Assembly (NCBI RefSeq): GCF_012650175.1
Contig: NZ_JAAILI010000043.1
Coordinates: 62,001-126,000, forward strand
DNA from: Sphingomonas sp. S2M10
GTDB taxonomy: Bacteria; Pseudomonadota; Alphaproteobacteria; Sphingomonadales; Sphingomonadaceae
Direction of reading: 5' to 3'
Length of the DNA stretch: 64,000 nucleotides
In this document: positions 35,616 through 45,372 of the stretch, in pieces
Position numbering within the stretch: the stretch's first letter is position 1
Layout of the letters: each line of letters starts with the position of its first letter
The notes under the pieces: model-generated
The model's database searches: none
What the model was told of the DNA's origin: nothing
The model's input: the letters and a program-made list of their open reading frames with translations, nothing else
Position numbers and translations under genes: made by a program

Positions 35616-37358
35616 ATGAATCCGCGTGCAGCGCTGGGGATGAACTTGAAACTATCGACGATGCGCCTCGCTCTGCTGGCGAGCGTGGCGATGACGACGG
35701 ATGCCGCGGCGCAGAAGCGCGGGGAGCCGCCGATTACCGCGACCACTCAGGCGTCAGGCGGCGCCATCGAGCCCGCCCGCGCAGCGCTGCGGCTGGAGCA
35801 TGCCGATCTCGCGATCGACGTGCTGCCGACGGCCTATGCGCTGCACGGCGTGGCGACGCTGACGCTCCGCACCAGCGCACCGCAGACCGAGCTCCAGATC
35901 GACCTCGACCGCAATCTCCCGGTTACCGCGATCCACATCGACGGCAAGCCGCTGAACCCGGCGGCGTGGCGTAATCCCGAGGGGCGCCTGTTGATCACGC
36001 TGCCCCGCCCGCTCCAAGCCGGCGACCGCGTCGTTGCCGAGATCGCCTATGGCGGCACGCCGCACGTCGCGGTGCGCGCGCCGTGGGACGACGGGCTGGT
36101 ATGGGCGACGACGCCCGGCGAAAAGAAGCCGTGGATCGCGACCACCGCCGAGGGCTATGGCTGCGACCTGTTCTGGCCCTGCCTCGACTTCCCGCAGGGC
36201 GAGCCCGCGCTGGTCGACCTGCACATCACCGTGCCAGCAGGGCTCAAGGCCCCATCGAACGGCAAGCTGCTCCGGGTGGAAACACGCGCCGACGACCGCA
36301 CCACATGGCACTGGCGCGCGACGAGCCCCAATCCCTATGACGTCGCGCTCAATATCGGCCCCTATCAGGAGCTGACCGCCACCTATAAGAGCCGCTTTGG
36401 AAACAGCTTCCCGCTGCACTATTGGTATTTGCCCGGCCGCGAAGCCAAGGCCAGGGCGCTGTTCGCCGAGTTCGCGCCCACGGTCGATTTTTACGAAAGC
36501 GTGATCGGCCCCTTCCCTTGGGGCGACGAGAAGCTGGGCGTCGTAGAGACGCCGCACATGGGCATGGAACACCAGACCATCAACGCGTACGGCAACAACT
36601 ATCGCAAGACGCCTTCGGGCTTTGACGAGATCTTCCAGCACGAGCTCGGCCATGAATGGTTCGGCAACCAGCTGACCGCCGCCGACTGGGACGATTACTG
36701 GCTGCACGAAGGCTACACCCAATATATGCAGCCGCTGTACGGCCAATGGCGCGAGGGCGATGCCCGGTACGCCGCGATGATGGACGAATTTCGCCGCGTC
36801 ATCCGCAACAAGGCGCCGATCGTCTCGGGCAAGTCCCGCACTGAAGAAGCGGTGTACGAGGAGGACAAGGGCGGCGCCGGACAGGACATCTACTACAAGG
36901 GCGCCTGGGTGCTGCACACGCTGCGCTACCTGATCGGCGACGACAACTTCTTCGAGGTGACCCGCCGCATCGTCTATGGCCGTCCCGATCCCCGACCCGG
37001 CAACTTCAAGCCGCGATTCGGCACCACGCCCGAATATATCGGCATCGTCCGGCAGGTGACCGGCGAGGATCTGCAATGGTTCTTCGACGTCTATCTTTAT
37101 GCCGCCGAGCTGCCGGAGCTGATCGAGGAACGCGCCGGGGATCGGCTCACGTTGCGCTGGAAGGCTCCCGGCGATCGTCCCTTCCCGCTTCCGCTCGACG
37201 TGTCGATTGACGGCAAGGTGCAGAAAGTGCCGATGCCTGGCGGCACCGCGACACTCACCGTTCCGGCGGCCGCGCATGTGGTGCTCGATCCCGATGCGCA
37301 TATCCTGCGCCGCGCCGAATCGGTGGAGGCACTCCAACGCTGGGCACAGCAGCGATAA
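35616..37358 (+). CDS. Secreted M1-family metallo-aminopeptidase
   Basis: A 580-residue zinc peptidase. A signal peptide is visible (MRLALLASVAMTTDAAAQ), so the start may be ATG 35616, 35640 or the internal ATG before RLALL; the mature protein is unaffected. The catalytic site is HELGHEWFGNQ (H342-x3-H346) with E365 in WLHEGYTQ (HEXXH-x18-E), and the substrate-binding motif is GMGMEHQTINAYGNNY, a variant of GAMEN. It should trim N-terminal residues from peptides in the periplasm. It is divergent from lon and lies between the clp and lon genes. Confidence 0.93.
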   Translation: MNPRAALGMNLKLSTMRLALLASVAMTTDAAAQKRGEPPITATTQASGGAIEPARAALRLEHADLAIDVLPTAYALHGVATLTLRTSAPQTELQIDLDRNLPVTAIHIDGKPLNPAAWRNPEGRLLITLPRPLQAGDRVVAEIAYGGTPHVAVRAPWDDGLVWATTPGEKKPWIATTAEGYGCDLFWPCLDFPQGEPALVDLHITVPAGLKAPSNGKLLRVETRADDRTTWHWRATSPNPYDVALNIGPYQELTATYKSRFGNSFPLHYWYLPGREAKARALFAEFAPTVDFYESVIGPFPWGDEKLGVVETPHMGMEHQTINAYGNNYRKTPSGFDEIFQHELGHEWFGNQLTAADWDDYWLHEGYTQYMQPLYGQWREGDARYAAMMDEFRRVIRNKAPIVSGKSRTEEAVYEEDKGGAGQDIYYKGAWVLHTLRYLIGDDNFFEVTRRIVYGRPDPRPGNFKPRFGTTPEYIGIVRQVTGEDLQWFFDVYLYAAELPELIEERAGDRLTLRWKAPGDRPFPLPLDVSIDGKVQKVPMPGGTATLTVPAAAHVVLDPDAHILRRAESVEALQRWAQQR

Positions 37359-37601
37359 CCGCAATCTTCGTGCCCGGGCCGATAGGTGTGCACCTGAATC
37401 CGGGTGGTTACGGCAGAGGCGATACTGCCCGCACCTTTCGGTGGCAGAACGAACGTCTATGCTGCCTGCGTGAAGCGCGGCGTGTCCGTCGCTCCTGACC
37501 CACATGCAGGACGCATCGGCATGGCGCGGCTTGCATCGCTCGCACGTCTCTGCGACCCTTTGGCTGCACCACGAGACGCGCAAGACCTGCTGGGGTGAGG
37601 A

Positions 37602-38207
37602 ATGAAACTGCTTTGTGGCCTGATCCTCGGGCCAGCCCTGCTGTTCGGCGCGCTGCCGACCAGCGCGCAGGAGGACCTGCGCATCGAGGGCGACTGGACG
37701 CACACCGCCAGTGGGATGACGTTCCCCGAGCGACTGGGGAATGCACTCCGCACGCGCATTCACAGCTATGATGCCGAACAGCTCGACGTCAGTGCCGGGT
37801 ATTCGCTGCGCCAGGGCGGCGAACTCGGCTTCGTGACGCTCTACGTCTACCCTGCCATGCCCGCTCGCGATTGCGAGAAATCTTTCGACGAGATCGCGCG
37901 CAACATTGCCCAGAGCAATGTCGATGTGAAGCTGGTGGCGCAGGACCGCTGGCCGTCCCCGTCCGGCCGCACCCCAGAGGTCGCCTATCATGCGCGCTTT
38001 GGCATGATCGGGAAGCTCGACGGCAAGGAGCAGCCGCTTACCTCCGAGAGCTATCTGTTCTGCCCGGCGGGCGGAACCTGGCTGGTGGCGGCACGCGGCA
38101 CCTGGGCGCGCTCGGCAAAGCTTGAATCTGCATTCGCCGAACTGCTGCACAGCCTGCAATGGCCCCCCGAACTGGACAACGCTGCGGACAGCACCGGCAA
38201 GGACTGA
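37602..38207 (+). CDS. Secreted protein of unknown function (201 residues)
   Basis: A protein with a signal peptide (MKLLCGLILGPALLFGALPT, then SAQ). The mature part has a conserved-looking core (YSLRQGGELGFVTLYVYPAM, ARFGMIGKLDGKEQPL, CPAGGTWLVAARGTWARSAK) and two cysteines (ARDCEKSFDE and LFCPAGG) that could form a disulfide. No family is recognised. It follows the M1 peptidase by 243 bases on the same strand; the gap holds no other gene that I can see. Confidence 0.75.
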   Translation: MKLLCGLILGPALLFGALPTSAQEDLRIEGDWTHTASGMTFPERLGNALRTRIHSYDAEQLDVSAGYSLRQGGELGFVTLYVYPAMPARDCEKSFDEIARNIAQSNVDVKLVAQDRWPSPSGRTPEVAYHARFGMIGKLDGKEQPLTSESYLFCPAGGTWLVAARGTWARSAKLESAFAELLHSLQWPPELDNAADSTGKD

Positions 38208-38253
38208 ACGATGTTTCCAGGCCACCGGCTTCGCCCTCCGGACTAACCTGCAC

Positions 38254-38290
38254 GAAAAAGGCGCGCGGGTCGGGTGACCCACGCGCCTTT
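38254..38290. terminator. Bidirectional terminator between the secreted protein and clpX
   Basis: Stem AAAGGCGCGCGGGTC/GACCCACGCGCCTTT with a GGGT loop, one mismatch. On the minus strand it is followed by TTTTTCG, on the plus strand by CC. It lies between convergent genes and should terminate clpX transcription and probably the opposite gene. Confidence 0.75.
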
Positions 38291-38308
38291 CCATGAAACG
38301 TCCCCGGA

Positions 38309-39574
<1,266 letters not shown>

Positions 39575-39720
39575 TCAATCCATCCTTCGCGCCTCGGGCG
39601 CGTAACGCTCGCCTGCCATCCTACACGCAGGCGAAATTCCGGCAATCCATAATCGCCCCCGCCCGCCCGACGGTTCCATGCACCGGGAATCGTCAGGCGG
39701 CCGAGGATAGGGATATAGTG

Positions 39721-40377
39721 TTAATTAGCCGCTGCCGCATCCTCGCTCGGCACCGGGCGCTTCTCGTACACCTCGTCGACGATGCCGAAGGCCTTGGCCT
39801 CCTCGGCTTCGAAGAACGAGTCGCGGTCCATCGTCGTCTCGATCTTCTCGATCGGCTGGCCGGTATACTTCGAATACAGCGCGTTCATGCGCGCGCGGAT
39901 TCGCAGAATTTCCTTGGCCTGGATCTCGATGTCCGACGCCATGCCCTGCGCCCCCCCCGAAGGCTGGTGGAGCATGATGCGGGCGTTGGTCAGCGCCACG
40001 CGCAGCCCGGGCTCGCCCGACGCCAGCAGGAACGAGCCCATCGACGCCGCCTGGCCGATGCACACCGTGCCGACGCGCGGACGGATATACTGCATCGTGT
40101 CGTGAATCGCCATCCCCGCCGTGACGACGCCGCCCGGCGAGTTGATGTACATCCAGATGTCCTTCTTCGGATTTTCCGATTCGAGGAACAGCAGCTGGGC
40201 GGTGATCAGCGAGGCCATATGGTCTTCCACCTGGCCGGTGACGAACACGATCCGCTCCCGCAGCAGGCGCGAATAGATGTCGAAGCTGCGCTCGCCGCGG
40301 CTCGACTGCTCGATGACGATAGGAACGAGTGCGCCGGTAACGGGATCGATGGTCATCTGACCGGAAAGCGGATGCAT
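39721..40377 (-). CDS. clpP: ATP-dependent Clp protease proteolytic subunit ClpP
   Basis: A 218-residue serine peptidase with the catalytic triad S112 ([12 protein letters not shown]), H137 ([10 protein letters not shown]) and D186 (TTMDRDSFF), and the oligomer-facing [18 protein letters not shown]. It forms the proteolytic chamber for ClpX. ATG 40377 is used; ATG 40356 (MTIDPVTG) is a possible alternative. Order clpP-clpX-(lon)-hupB is a common proteobacterial protease block, here interrupted by convergent genes. Confidence 0.98.
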   Translation of the reverse strand: MHPLSGQMTIDPVTGALVPIVIEQSSRGERSFDIYSRLLRERIVFVTGQVEDHMASLITAQLLFLESENPKKDIWMYINSPGGVVTAGMAIHDTMQYIRPRVGTVCIGQAASMGSFLLASGEPGLRVALTNARIMLHQPSGGAQGMASDIEIQAKEILRIRARMNALYSKYTGQPIEKIETTMDRDSFFEAEEAKAFGIVDEVYEKRPVPSEDAAAAN

Positions 40378-40413
40378 GTGGGATGATCTCGTGGTTGTTG
40401 TATTGCCCGCGAC

Positions 40414-40443
40414 TACATCGGCGCTCCGGCTGCGCAGCGCAAG
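40414..40443 (-). promoter_or_regulatory. Possible RpoH-type promoter of clpP
   Basis: On the minus strand CTTGCGC (-35-like) and GCCGATGTA (-10-like, compare CCCCATNTA) are separated by 14 bases and lie about 37 bases upstream of the clpP ATG. The match is weaker than at lon. Confidence 0.35.
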
Positions 40444-40533
40444 AGGGGCTTTGCCGGAGGGGCACCCCGGCCATGGGAAGGGCAGTTCCGATGGAGCAGC
40501 AGAAGGGGGAGGCGCTGCCCCCCCTTCCCCGCC

Positions 40534-41232
40534 TCAGGCCGCGTCGACCATCACGATCTCGCTATCCTCGATCGCGGTGATCTTCACGCGCTCGACGTCC
40601 TTGATCGCGGCGCCGTCACGGGCGTTCACCCGCACGCCGTCGATCTCCACCGCGCCGGTGGCAGGCACCAGATAGGCGCGGCGATCGCTGCCCAGCGTGT
40701 ATTCCGCCGTCTCGCCGGCACGCAGGGTCGCGCCCACGACCCGGGCATCGGTGCGGATCGGCAGCGCGTCGCCGTCGCCCTCGAAACCGCTGGCCAGCAC
40801 CACGAACTGGCCGGCGCGGTCGGTCTTGGGGAAGGGGCGCGTGCCCCAGCTCGGCTTCTCGCCGCCGCGGGTCGGCTGGATCCAGATCTGGAAGATGCGG
40901 GTGGTCTCGTCCTCGCGATTATATTCGGAGTGCGCAATGCCCGTGCCTGCCGACATCACCTGCACGTCGCCGGCCACGGTGCGGCCGTGATTGCCCAGAT
41001 TGTCCTGGTGGGTGATCGCGCCCTCGCGGACATAGGTGATGATCTCCATGTCGCGGTGCGGGTGCGGCGGAAAGCCGGTCTGCGGCGCGATCGTGTCGTC
41101 GTTCCACACGCGCAGATTGCCCCAGCTGGTGCGGGCCGGATCATAATAGTTGGCGAAGGAGAAATGGTGCTTGGCATCGAGCCAGCCATGGTTGGCACCG
41201 CCAAGGCTGGAAAAGGGGCGAAGTTCGATCAT
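40534..41232 (-). CDS. Pirin family protein
   Basis: A 232-residue bicupin. The metal-binding histidines lie in GFPPHPHRDMEIITYV and the following AITHQDNLGNHGRT and AGTGIAHSEYN segments, all typical of pirin. Bacterial homologues such as YhhW dioxygenate quercetin-like flavonols in vitro; the physiological role is unclear. It is divergent from a LysR-type regulator, which probably controls it. Confidence 0.93.
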   Translation of the reverse strand: MIELRPFSSLGGANHGWLDAKHHFSFANYYDPARTSWGNLRVWNDDTIAPQTGFPPHPHRDMEIITYVREGAITHQDNLGNHGRTVAGDVQVMSAGTGIAHSEYNREDETTRIFQIWIQPTRGGEKPSWGTRPFPKTDRAGQFVVLASGFEGDGDALPIRTDARVVGATLRAGETAEYTLGSDRRAYLVPATGAVEIDGVRVNARDGAAIKDVERVKITAIEDSEIVMVDAA

Positions 41233-41305
41233 CCTAGGTCTCCCTGCGGGGGCGCGCCGGGCTGCGGCGCCGTTTCGATGGCCGGGATATAGGCGGGCTC
41301 GACTT

Positions 41306-41330
41306 CTCCAATCAGTGGGATAAGTTGGAG
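41306..41330. promoter_or_regulatory. LysR-type operator in the pirin/lysR divergent gap
   Basis: A 25-base inverted repeat, CTCCAA-N13-TTGGAG, in the 120-bp gap between divergent starts and 23 bases before the LysR ATG. Size and spacing fit a LysR-family recognition site (T-N11-A type dyad). The regulator-site assignment is inferred from position. Confidence 0.5.
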
Positions 41331-41352
41331 CGAAACGTTCCAGGAAATCGAA

Positions 41353-42282
41353 ATGTCAAACCCGGGCACGCCCACCTTCGACCAACTCCGCATCTTCCTC
41401 GCCGTGGTGGACAGCGGCAGCTTCGCGGGCGCCGGGCGGCAGCTCAACCGCGCCGTGTCGGTGATCAGCTACGGCATCGCCAATCTCGAGGCGCAGCTGG
41501 GCGTGCTGCTGTTCGACCGCGAGGGCACCAAGAAGCCCCGCCTCACCAGCGCCGGCGAAGCGGTGCTGGCCGAGGCGCGGACGGTGGCGCAGGGCATCGA
41601 CGGGCTGCGCGCCAAGGTGAAGGGCCTGCTCGACGGGCTGGAGGCGGAGGTGAACCTCGCCGTCGACGTGATGCTGCCGACCCGCCGGCTCGGCGAGGTG
41701 CTGCGCGCCTTCCGCGCCGAATTCCCGACCGTGACGCTGCGCCTGCACGTCGAGGCGCTCGGCGCGATCACCAGCCTGGTGCTGGACGGCAAGGCGGTGC
41801 TCGGCATCTCCGGGCCGCTGGCGCAGGGGATGAACGGCATCGAATGCGAAGCGGCCGGGTCGGTGCCGATGGTGCCGGTAGCGGCCCCCGACCATCCGCT
41901 CGGCCGGATGAACCCGATCCCGCCCGGCGCGGGGCGCGACCATGTCCAGCTGGTGCTTTCCGACCGCTCGCCGCTCACCGCCGGTCGCGACTTCGCGGTG
42001 ATGAGCCCGCGGACCTGGCGGCTCGCCGACCTCGGCGCCAAGCACGCGCTGCTCCGGGAGGGGATCGGCTGGGGCAATATGCCGCTGCCGCTGATCGCAC
42101 CGGACCTCGTCGCAGGTACGCTGGTACGCCTCGCCATGCCGGAGAGCCCGGGCGGCATGTACCGCTTCAGCGCGATCTGGCGGCGCGACGCCCCGCCGGG
42201 ACCCGCCGCGTCGTGGCTGCGCGCGCGGTTCGTCGATGCCGGACAGGGAGATGCGGATCTCGAGCAGTTGGGCGAGGTTTAG
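41353..42282 (+). CDS. LysR-family transcriptional regulator
   Basis: A 309-residue regulator with the N-terminal winged helix (FDQLRIFLAVVDSGSFAGAG, QLNRAVSVISYGIANLEAQLG, LFDREGTKKPRLTSAG) and a periplasmic-binding-like effector domain from about residue 90. The start has an AGGAAAT ribosome site. It is divergent from pirin, so control of pirin and of itself is the usual expectation. The C-terminal end (QLGEV) is ordinary. Confidence 0.93.
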   Translation: MSNPGTPTFDQLRIFLAVVDSGSFAGAGRQLNRAVSVISYGIANLEAQLGVLLFDREGTKKPRLTSAGEAVLAEARTVAQGIDGLRAKVKGLLDGLEAEVNLAVDVMLPTRRLGEVLRAFRAEFPTVTLRLHVEALGAITSLVLDGKAVLGISGPLAQGMNGIECEAAGSVPMVPVAAPDHPLGRMNPIPPGAGRDHVQLVLSDRSPLTAGRDFAVMSPRTWRLADLGAKHALLREGIGWGNMPLPLIAPDLVAGTLVRLAMPESPGGMYRFSAIWRRDAPPGPAASWLRARFVDAGQGDADLEQLGEV

Positions 42283-42371
42283 TCAAAAGGCCCCGGCGAC
42301 CTACCATGTCTTGACCGCCGGATGGCATGATCAGATCCTTGCGCGACAAGACAGACATGGAGGGCGATGCG

Positions 42372-42740
42372 ATGATGCAGGGTTGGTTCGTCGTCTCACC
42401 CGAACAAGGCGCCAAGCTGATCCGCCTGACGATGGGCGGCTTCTTTGCCAGCGCGACGATCCAGCAGCTGCGGGCGGAGCTGGTCCGGGCGATCGCATCG
42501 CTTTCCTGCCCGCCCAATACGCACGTTACCCTGTGCGACATTCGCCAGATGGACATTCAGAGCCAGGAGCGCGTAGAGGAATTCTCCAGGCTGGTGGGCA
42601 GCGAGGACATCCGGTCGCGCAAGCTGGCCTTCGTCACCGCGAAGAGCCTCGCGCGCCTGCAGGCGAAACGGCTGACCTCGCGCGAGGGCGTGGCGTTCTT
42701 CTCGGATATCGACGCGGCCCTCGAATGGCTGACCGGCTGA
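42372..42740 (+). CDS. SpoIIAA/STAS-like protein (122 residues)
   Basis: A small cytoplasmic protein without a signal or membrane segment. The strand-helix pattern (IRLTMGGFFASATIQQLRAE, HVTLCDIRQMDIQSQERVEE, KLAFVTAKSLARLQ) resembles SpoIIAA-like/STAS folds of sphingomonads. A GGAGGG ribosome site seven bases before ATG 42372 decides the start; an upstream in-frame ATG at 42327 lacks one. Function unknown. Confidence 0.7.
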   Translation: MMQGWFVVSPEQGAKLIRLTMGGFFASATIQQLRAELVRAIASLSCPPNTHVTLCDIRQMDIQSQERVEEFSRLVGSEDIRSRKLAFVTAKSLARLQAKRLTSREGVAFFSDIDAALEWLTG

Positions 42741-42752
42741 GATCCGCGACCG

Positions 42753-43064
42753 ATGATGCCGGCGGAGACGCTTCTGATCATGGCAATGGCTTCGGCTGGA
42801 CTTCCCTCCCCACCCTCCGCCCTGCAGGAGCAGTCGGAAATCATTGTCACCGGTGCCCGGCCGCTTGCGACCAAGATCGATTACCGGCTGCGCGGCGCGG
42901 CGCTTGTCTATTGCGGCGCCAGGGACCGGCAGCAGAATGCATCGGCTGTCGCCACGATCTGCACCATTCTCGATACATGCGTGCGCGGCGGCGCGCGCTC
43001 CCAACAGGCGCTCTCGGCGTGCGTCGAGGACAGACGCGCGAGGCGGCCTTCACCGGGCAAATGA
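42753..43064 (+). CDS. Small secreted protein (103 residues), unknown
   Basis: A likely exported protein: N-terminal hydrophobic stretch (TLLIMAMASAGLPSPPSALQ), then EIIVTGARPL, a motif shared with TonB-receptor plugs and with small sphingomonad periplasmic proteins, and three cysteines (VYCGA, TICTILDTC). It follows the STAS-like gene by 12 bases and may be co-transcribed. Family not recognised. Confidence 0.6.
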   Translation: MMPAETLLIMAMASAGLPSPPSALQEQSEIIVTGARPLATKIDYRLRGAALVYCGARDRQQNASAVATICTILDTCVRGGARSQQALSACVEDRRARRPSPGK

Positions 43065-43083
43065 TTCGGTCGCCTCCGGCAGG

Positions 43084-43890
43084 TCAGAACAGAACCGCCC
43101 CGCCCGCTACCAGCCGGACGTCCGGCGAGCGGTGATTGAGCCCCGCCACGGCCAGCACGTCGAGCTGCAGCACCTTGGTCGGCTTCCATGCGGTAGAGAG
43201 CGCGGCCAGCGCATGGGTTTCGTGGCCCGCGGGATCGTTGTCCCGCTCCAGAAAGACCTCTGCGGTGGTCGTCACCCTTTCGCTCAGCTTGTAGCGCAGG
43301 CTGGTGATGCCGCTATAGGCGAGGTGCCGCCCCTGCCCGCTGTCGTCGGCGGCGGCGTCGGCCTCGCCCGTGAAGGAAACCGCCAGCTTCTCGGTAAGAT
43401 CATATTGCACCGGCACGATCGCGCCGGCGGACCAGGTGCCGTCGCCGATCGGAGCCTTGCCGGTCGGTGCGGTCACGAAACCTTCGATGCCCGCCGAGAA
43501 GGGCTTGCCCTTTTCTCCCGCAAGATGCTGGCGAAGGGCAAAACGCAGGTCGCCGCTCGAACGCACCGTCTCCATCGTGCCGCCGGCCTTGTCGCGGGTT
43601 CGCGCGCGGCCATAGCCCGTCCAGCCGACCTGAACCTCGGTCTTCGACGCCACGCCCACCCGCACCAGCAGATCGGCGGCGAGGATCTGATCCTCCCGCT
43701 CCTGCGCACGGTCGTCCCGCTGCCAGTCGAGGAACGAGGTCTCGACATGAACGCGGCCCGGCTCGGTGGTGCAGCTCGATCCCCCGATGCTCGGCCGGGT
43801 CGGGCAGAAGCGGGGATCGTCGTCTGCCAGCGCATTGTCCGCCGCGAGCAGCGCGGCAACGAGCCCGGATATGCATGCAGCTCGAACCAT
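43084..43890 (-). CDS. Outer-membrane beta-barrel protein, MetA-pathway phenol-degradation type
   Basis: A 268-residue secreted protein with signal peptide (ends NALA) and amphipathic strands typical of the phenol-degradation transporter-like family (VGVASKTEVQVGWTGYGRAR, GDLRFALRQHLAGE, FSAGIEGFVTAPTGKAPIGD). The C-terminal residue is phenylalanine (GGAVLF), as in outer-membrane barrels. Function is unknown despite the family name. It is convergent with the small secreted gene. Confidence 0.75.
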   Translation of the reverse strand: MVRAACISGLVAALLAADNALADDDPRFCPTRPSIGGSSCTTEPGRVHVETSFLDWQRDDRAQEREDQILAADLLVRVGVASKTEVQVGWTGYGRARTRDKAGGTMETVRSSGDLRFALRQHLAGEKGKPFSAGIEGFVTAPTGKAPIGDGTWSAGAIVPVQYDLTEKLAVSFTGEADAAADDSGQGRHLAYSGITSLRYKLSERVTTTAEVFLERDNDPAGHETHALAALSTAWKPTKVLQLDVLAVAGLNHRSPDVRLVAGGAVLF

Positions 43891-43956
43891 GTCGTCCCCC
43901 GATGTTGTGGAGGGCCCAACGATGTCGCATCAGAAATGTTTCGACACACACATGTG

Positions 43957-44439
43957 TCAGTCGTCGCGGACTGCATGCTCCAGATCGGCGGCGTGGGCGG
44001 CGGCCGGCTCGGTCGGCGCGATGGCGTCAGCGAGTTCGGTTTCCACCCGCGCACCGCCGGTCAGGGTACGGTGCACCGGGCAGCGATCGGCGATCTCCAG
44101 CATCCGCGCGCGCTGGTCCGGATCCAGATCGCCCTCGATCTCGATCCGGCGGGTGAACAGGTCGGCGGGAACCATGCCCACCTGGCGCTGATGGCCCGCC
44201 AGCGTCCGGATGCCGGTGACCGGCCAGCCCTTCTGCACCGCGTACACGCGCAGCGTCATCGTCGTGCAGGCCGCCAGCGCCGAGGCGAGCATCTGATACG
44301 GCGTCGGACCGGATCCCAGACCGCCGACCGACGCGGGTTCGTCGAGCACCAGCGCGACGCCCGCAACCTGCACCGCCACCTGAAACTTGCCCGCGCCGGT
44401 ATCGCGGGCAATCGCATCCAGTGCGCGTTCCGTCGTCAT
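43957..44439 (-). CDS. OsmC-family protein (both redox cysteines present)
   Basis: A 160-residue OsmC/Ohr-like protein. The first catalytic cysteine is in ALAACTTMTLRVYAVQKGW and the second in IADRCPVHRTLTGG, as required for peroxidase activity. Members reduce organic hydroperoxides in the cytoplasm. Its ATG overlaps the stop of the upstream OsmC paralogue (ATGA), so they are translationally coupled. Confidence 0.9.
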   Translation of the reverse strand: MTTERALDAIARDTGAGKFQVAVQVAGVALVLDEPASVGGLGSGPTPYQMLASALAACTTMTLRVYAVQKGWPVTGIRTLAGHQRQVGMVPADLFTRRIEIEGDLDPDQRARMLEIADRCPVHRTLTGGARVETELADAIAPTEPAAAHAADLEHAVRDD

Positions 44440-44831
44440 GCCGCCTGCTCCGCCAAGTGGGTCTGGATTGCGATACCCTGCTTCAGGGTCAGCGTCACGG
44501 GCGTGCGCTCGGCGATTTCGGCAAGCCGGATGCGGGCAGCCTCGTCCGGCCCGGCGATGCGCAGCACGCGGCGGATATGTCGGACCTCGGGCGTGCCAAG
44601 GATGCGCAGATCGACATCCAGGGCGTCGATCCGCCAGCCCTTGCGATCGGCGTACATGCGCAGCGTCATGGCCGTGCAGGCGCCCAGCGCGGCGAGCAGC
44701 AGGTCGTAAGGCGCCGGACCGGCATCCTGGCCGCCGTTGCTCGGGGGTTCGTCTGCCAGCAGCGGGTGATGGCCGGCCTGGAGGTGCGTCTCCAGGAGAT
44801 CCGGGCCGATATGCGCGGTTGCGTGGGCCAT
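44436..44831 (-). CDS. OsmC-family protein lacking the second cysteine
   Basis: A 131-residue OsmC-like paralogue. The first cysteine is conserved (ALGACTAMTLRMYADRKGW), but the position of the second reads RTPVTLTLKQ, so no CP-type cysteine is available and it is the only Cys in the protein. It may work as a partner of, or non-peroxidase relative to, the adjacent complete OsmC. The start ATG 44831 is 10 bases past the stop of the 104-residue gene upstream. Confidence 0.85.
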   Translation of the reverse strand: MAHATAHIGPDLLETHLQAGHHPLLADEPPSNGGQDAGPAPYDLLLAALGACTAMTLRMYADRKGWRIDALDVDLRILGTPEVRHIRRVLRIAGPDEAARIRLAEIAERTPVTLTLKQGIAIQTHLAEQAA

Positions 44832-44841
44832 GTCGCGCGCC

Positions 44842-45156
44842 TCAGATCGCGAGCAGCGCGATCGCTTCGATCTGCGCGGGGTTGAAGCCGTGATCGGCCA
44901 GCACCGGGACAAGGTTCTCCGCAGGCTTGCGCTGCCGCCGGGTGGTGCAGACGAACGCGCGGATCGCCTCCAATCGGGGATCGGCGAGCGGCGTCGGCCG
45001 GCGCGACCCGAACAGCGCATCGGAGACGCGGCCCAGCAGCGACGGGCGCGCTGTCGCGGAAGCGGCCGCGCAGCCGCAAGCGGCGGCATCCTGGAAAGCG
45101 ACGGAGACCGCCGCCCATTCGGTCTGGCTCAATACGGGCTGGGTTGAACGATCCAT
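44842..45156 (-). CDS. Unknown 104-residue protein, first gene of the OsmC operon
   Basis: A soluble helical protein (MDRSTQPVLSQTEWAAVSVA, RLEAIRAFVCTTRRQRKPAE, ending GFNPAQIEAIALLAI). The last segment resembles the C-terminal helix of small carboxymuconolactone-decarboxylase-like proteins, but no CxxC motif is present. A strong GGAGG ribosome site is six bases before the ATG. It heads a three-gene leftward operon with the two OsmC genes and is divergent from DoxX. Function not recognised. Confidence 0.7.
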   Translation of the reverse strand: MDRSTQPVLSQTEWAAVSVAFQDAAACGCAAASATARPSLLGRVSDALFGSRRPTPLADPRLEAIRAFVCTTRRQRKPAENLVPVLADHGFNPAQIEAIALLAI

Positions 45157-45240
45157 TGGAACCTCCTGCGTTGGGCACCTTGTACCGCGGAGCAAATATT
45201 CGGATCAGCGGGATAGTCTTGGCGATTTCGTTCGAGATTG

Positions 45241-45259
45241 TGGAAAAGACGCTTTTCCA
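45241..45259. promoter_or_regulatory. Inverted repeat in the DoxX/OsmC divergent gap
   Basis: A perfect 8-bp inverted repeat, TGGAAAAG and CTTTTCCA, with a 3-bp centre, about 85 bases from the OsmC-operon start and 114 bases from the doxX start. It is the best candidate operator in this 216-bp divergent promoter gap; the regulator is unknown. Confidence 0.4.
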
Positions 45260-45372
45260 GTTCATCGAACATTCCGCGCAGATTTATTTCACTCCCTGAA
45301 CCGAGCAACAACGCGCATCTCTCCGTCACGAGGCGAGGCAGATTGGTCCCCGCCGATCACTGGAGACACATC

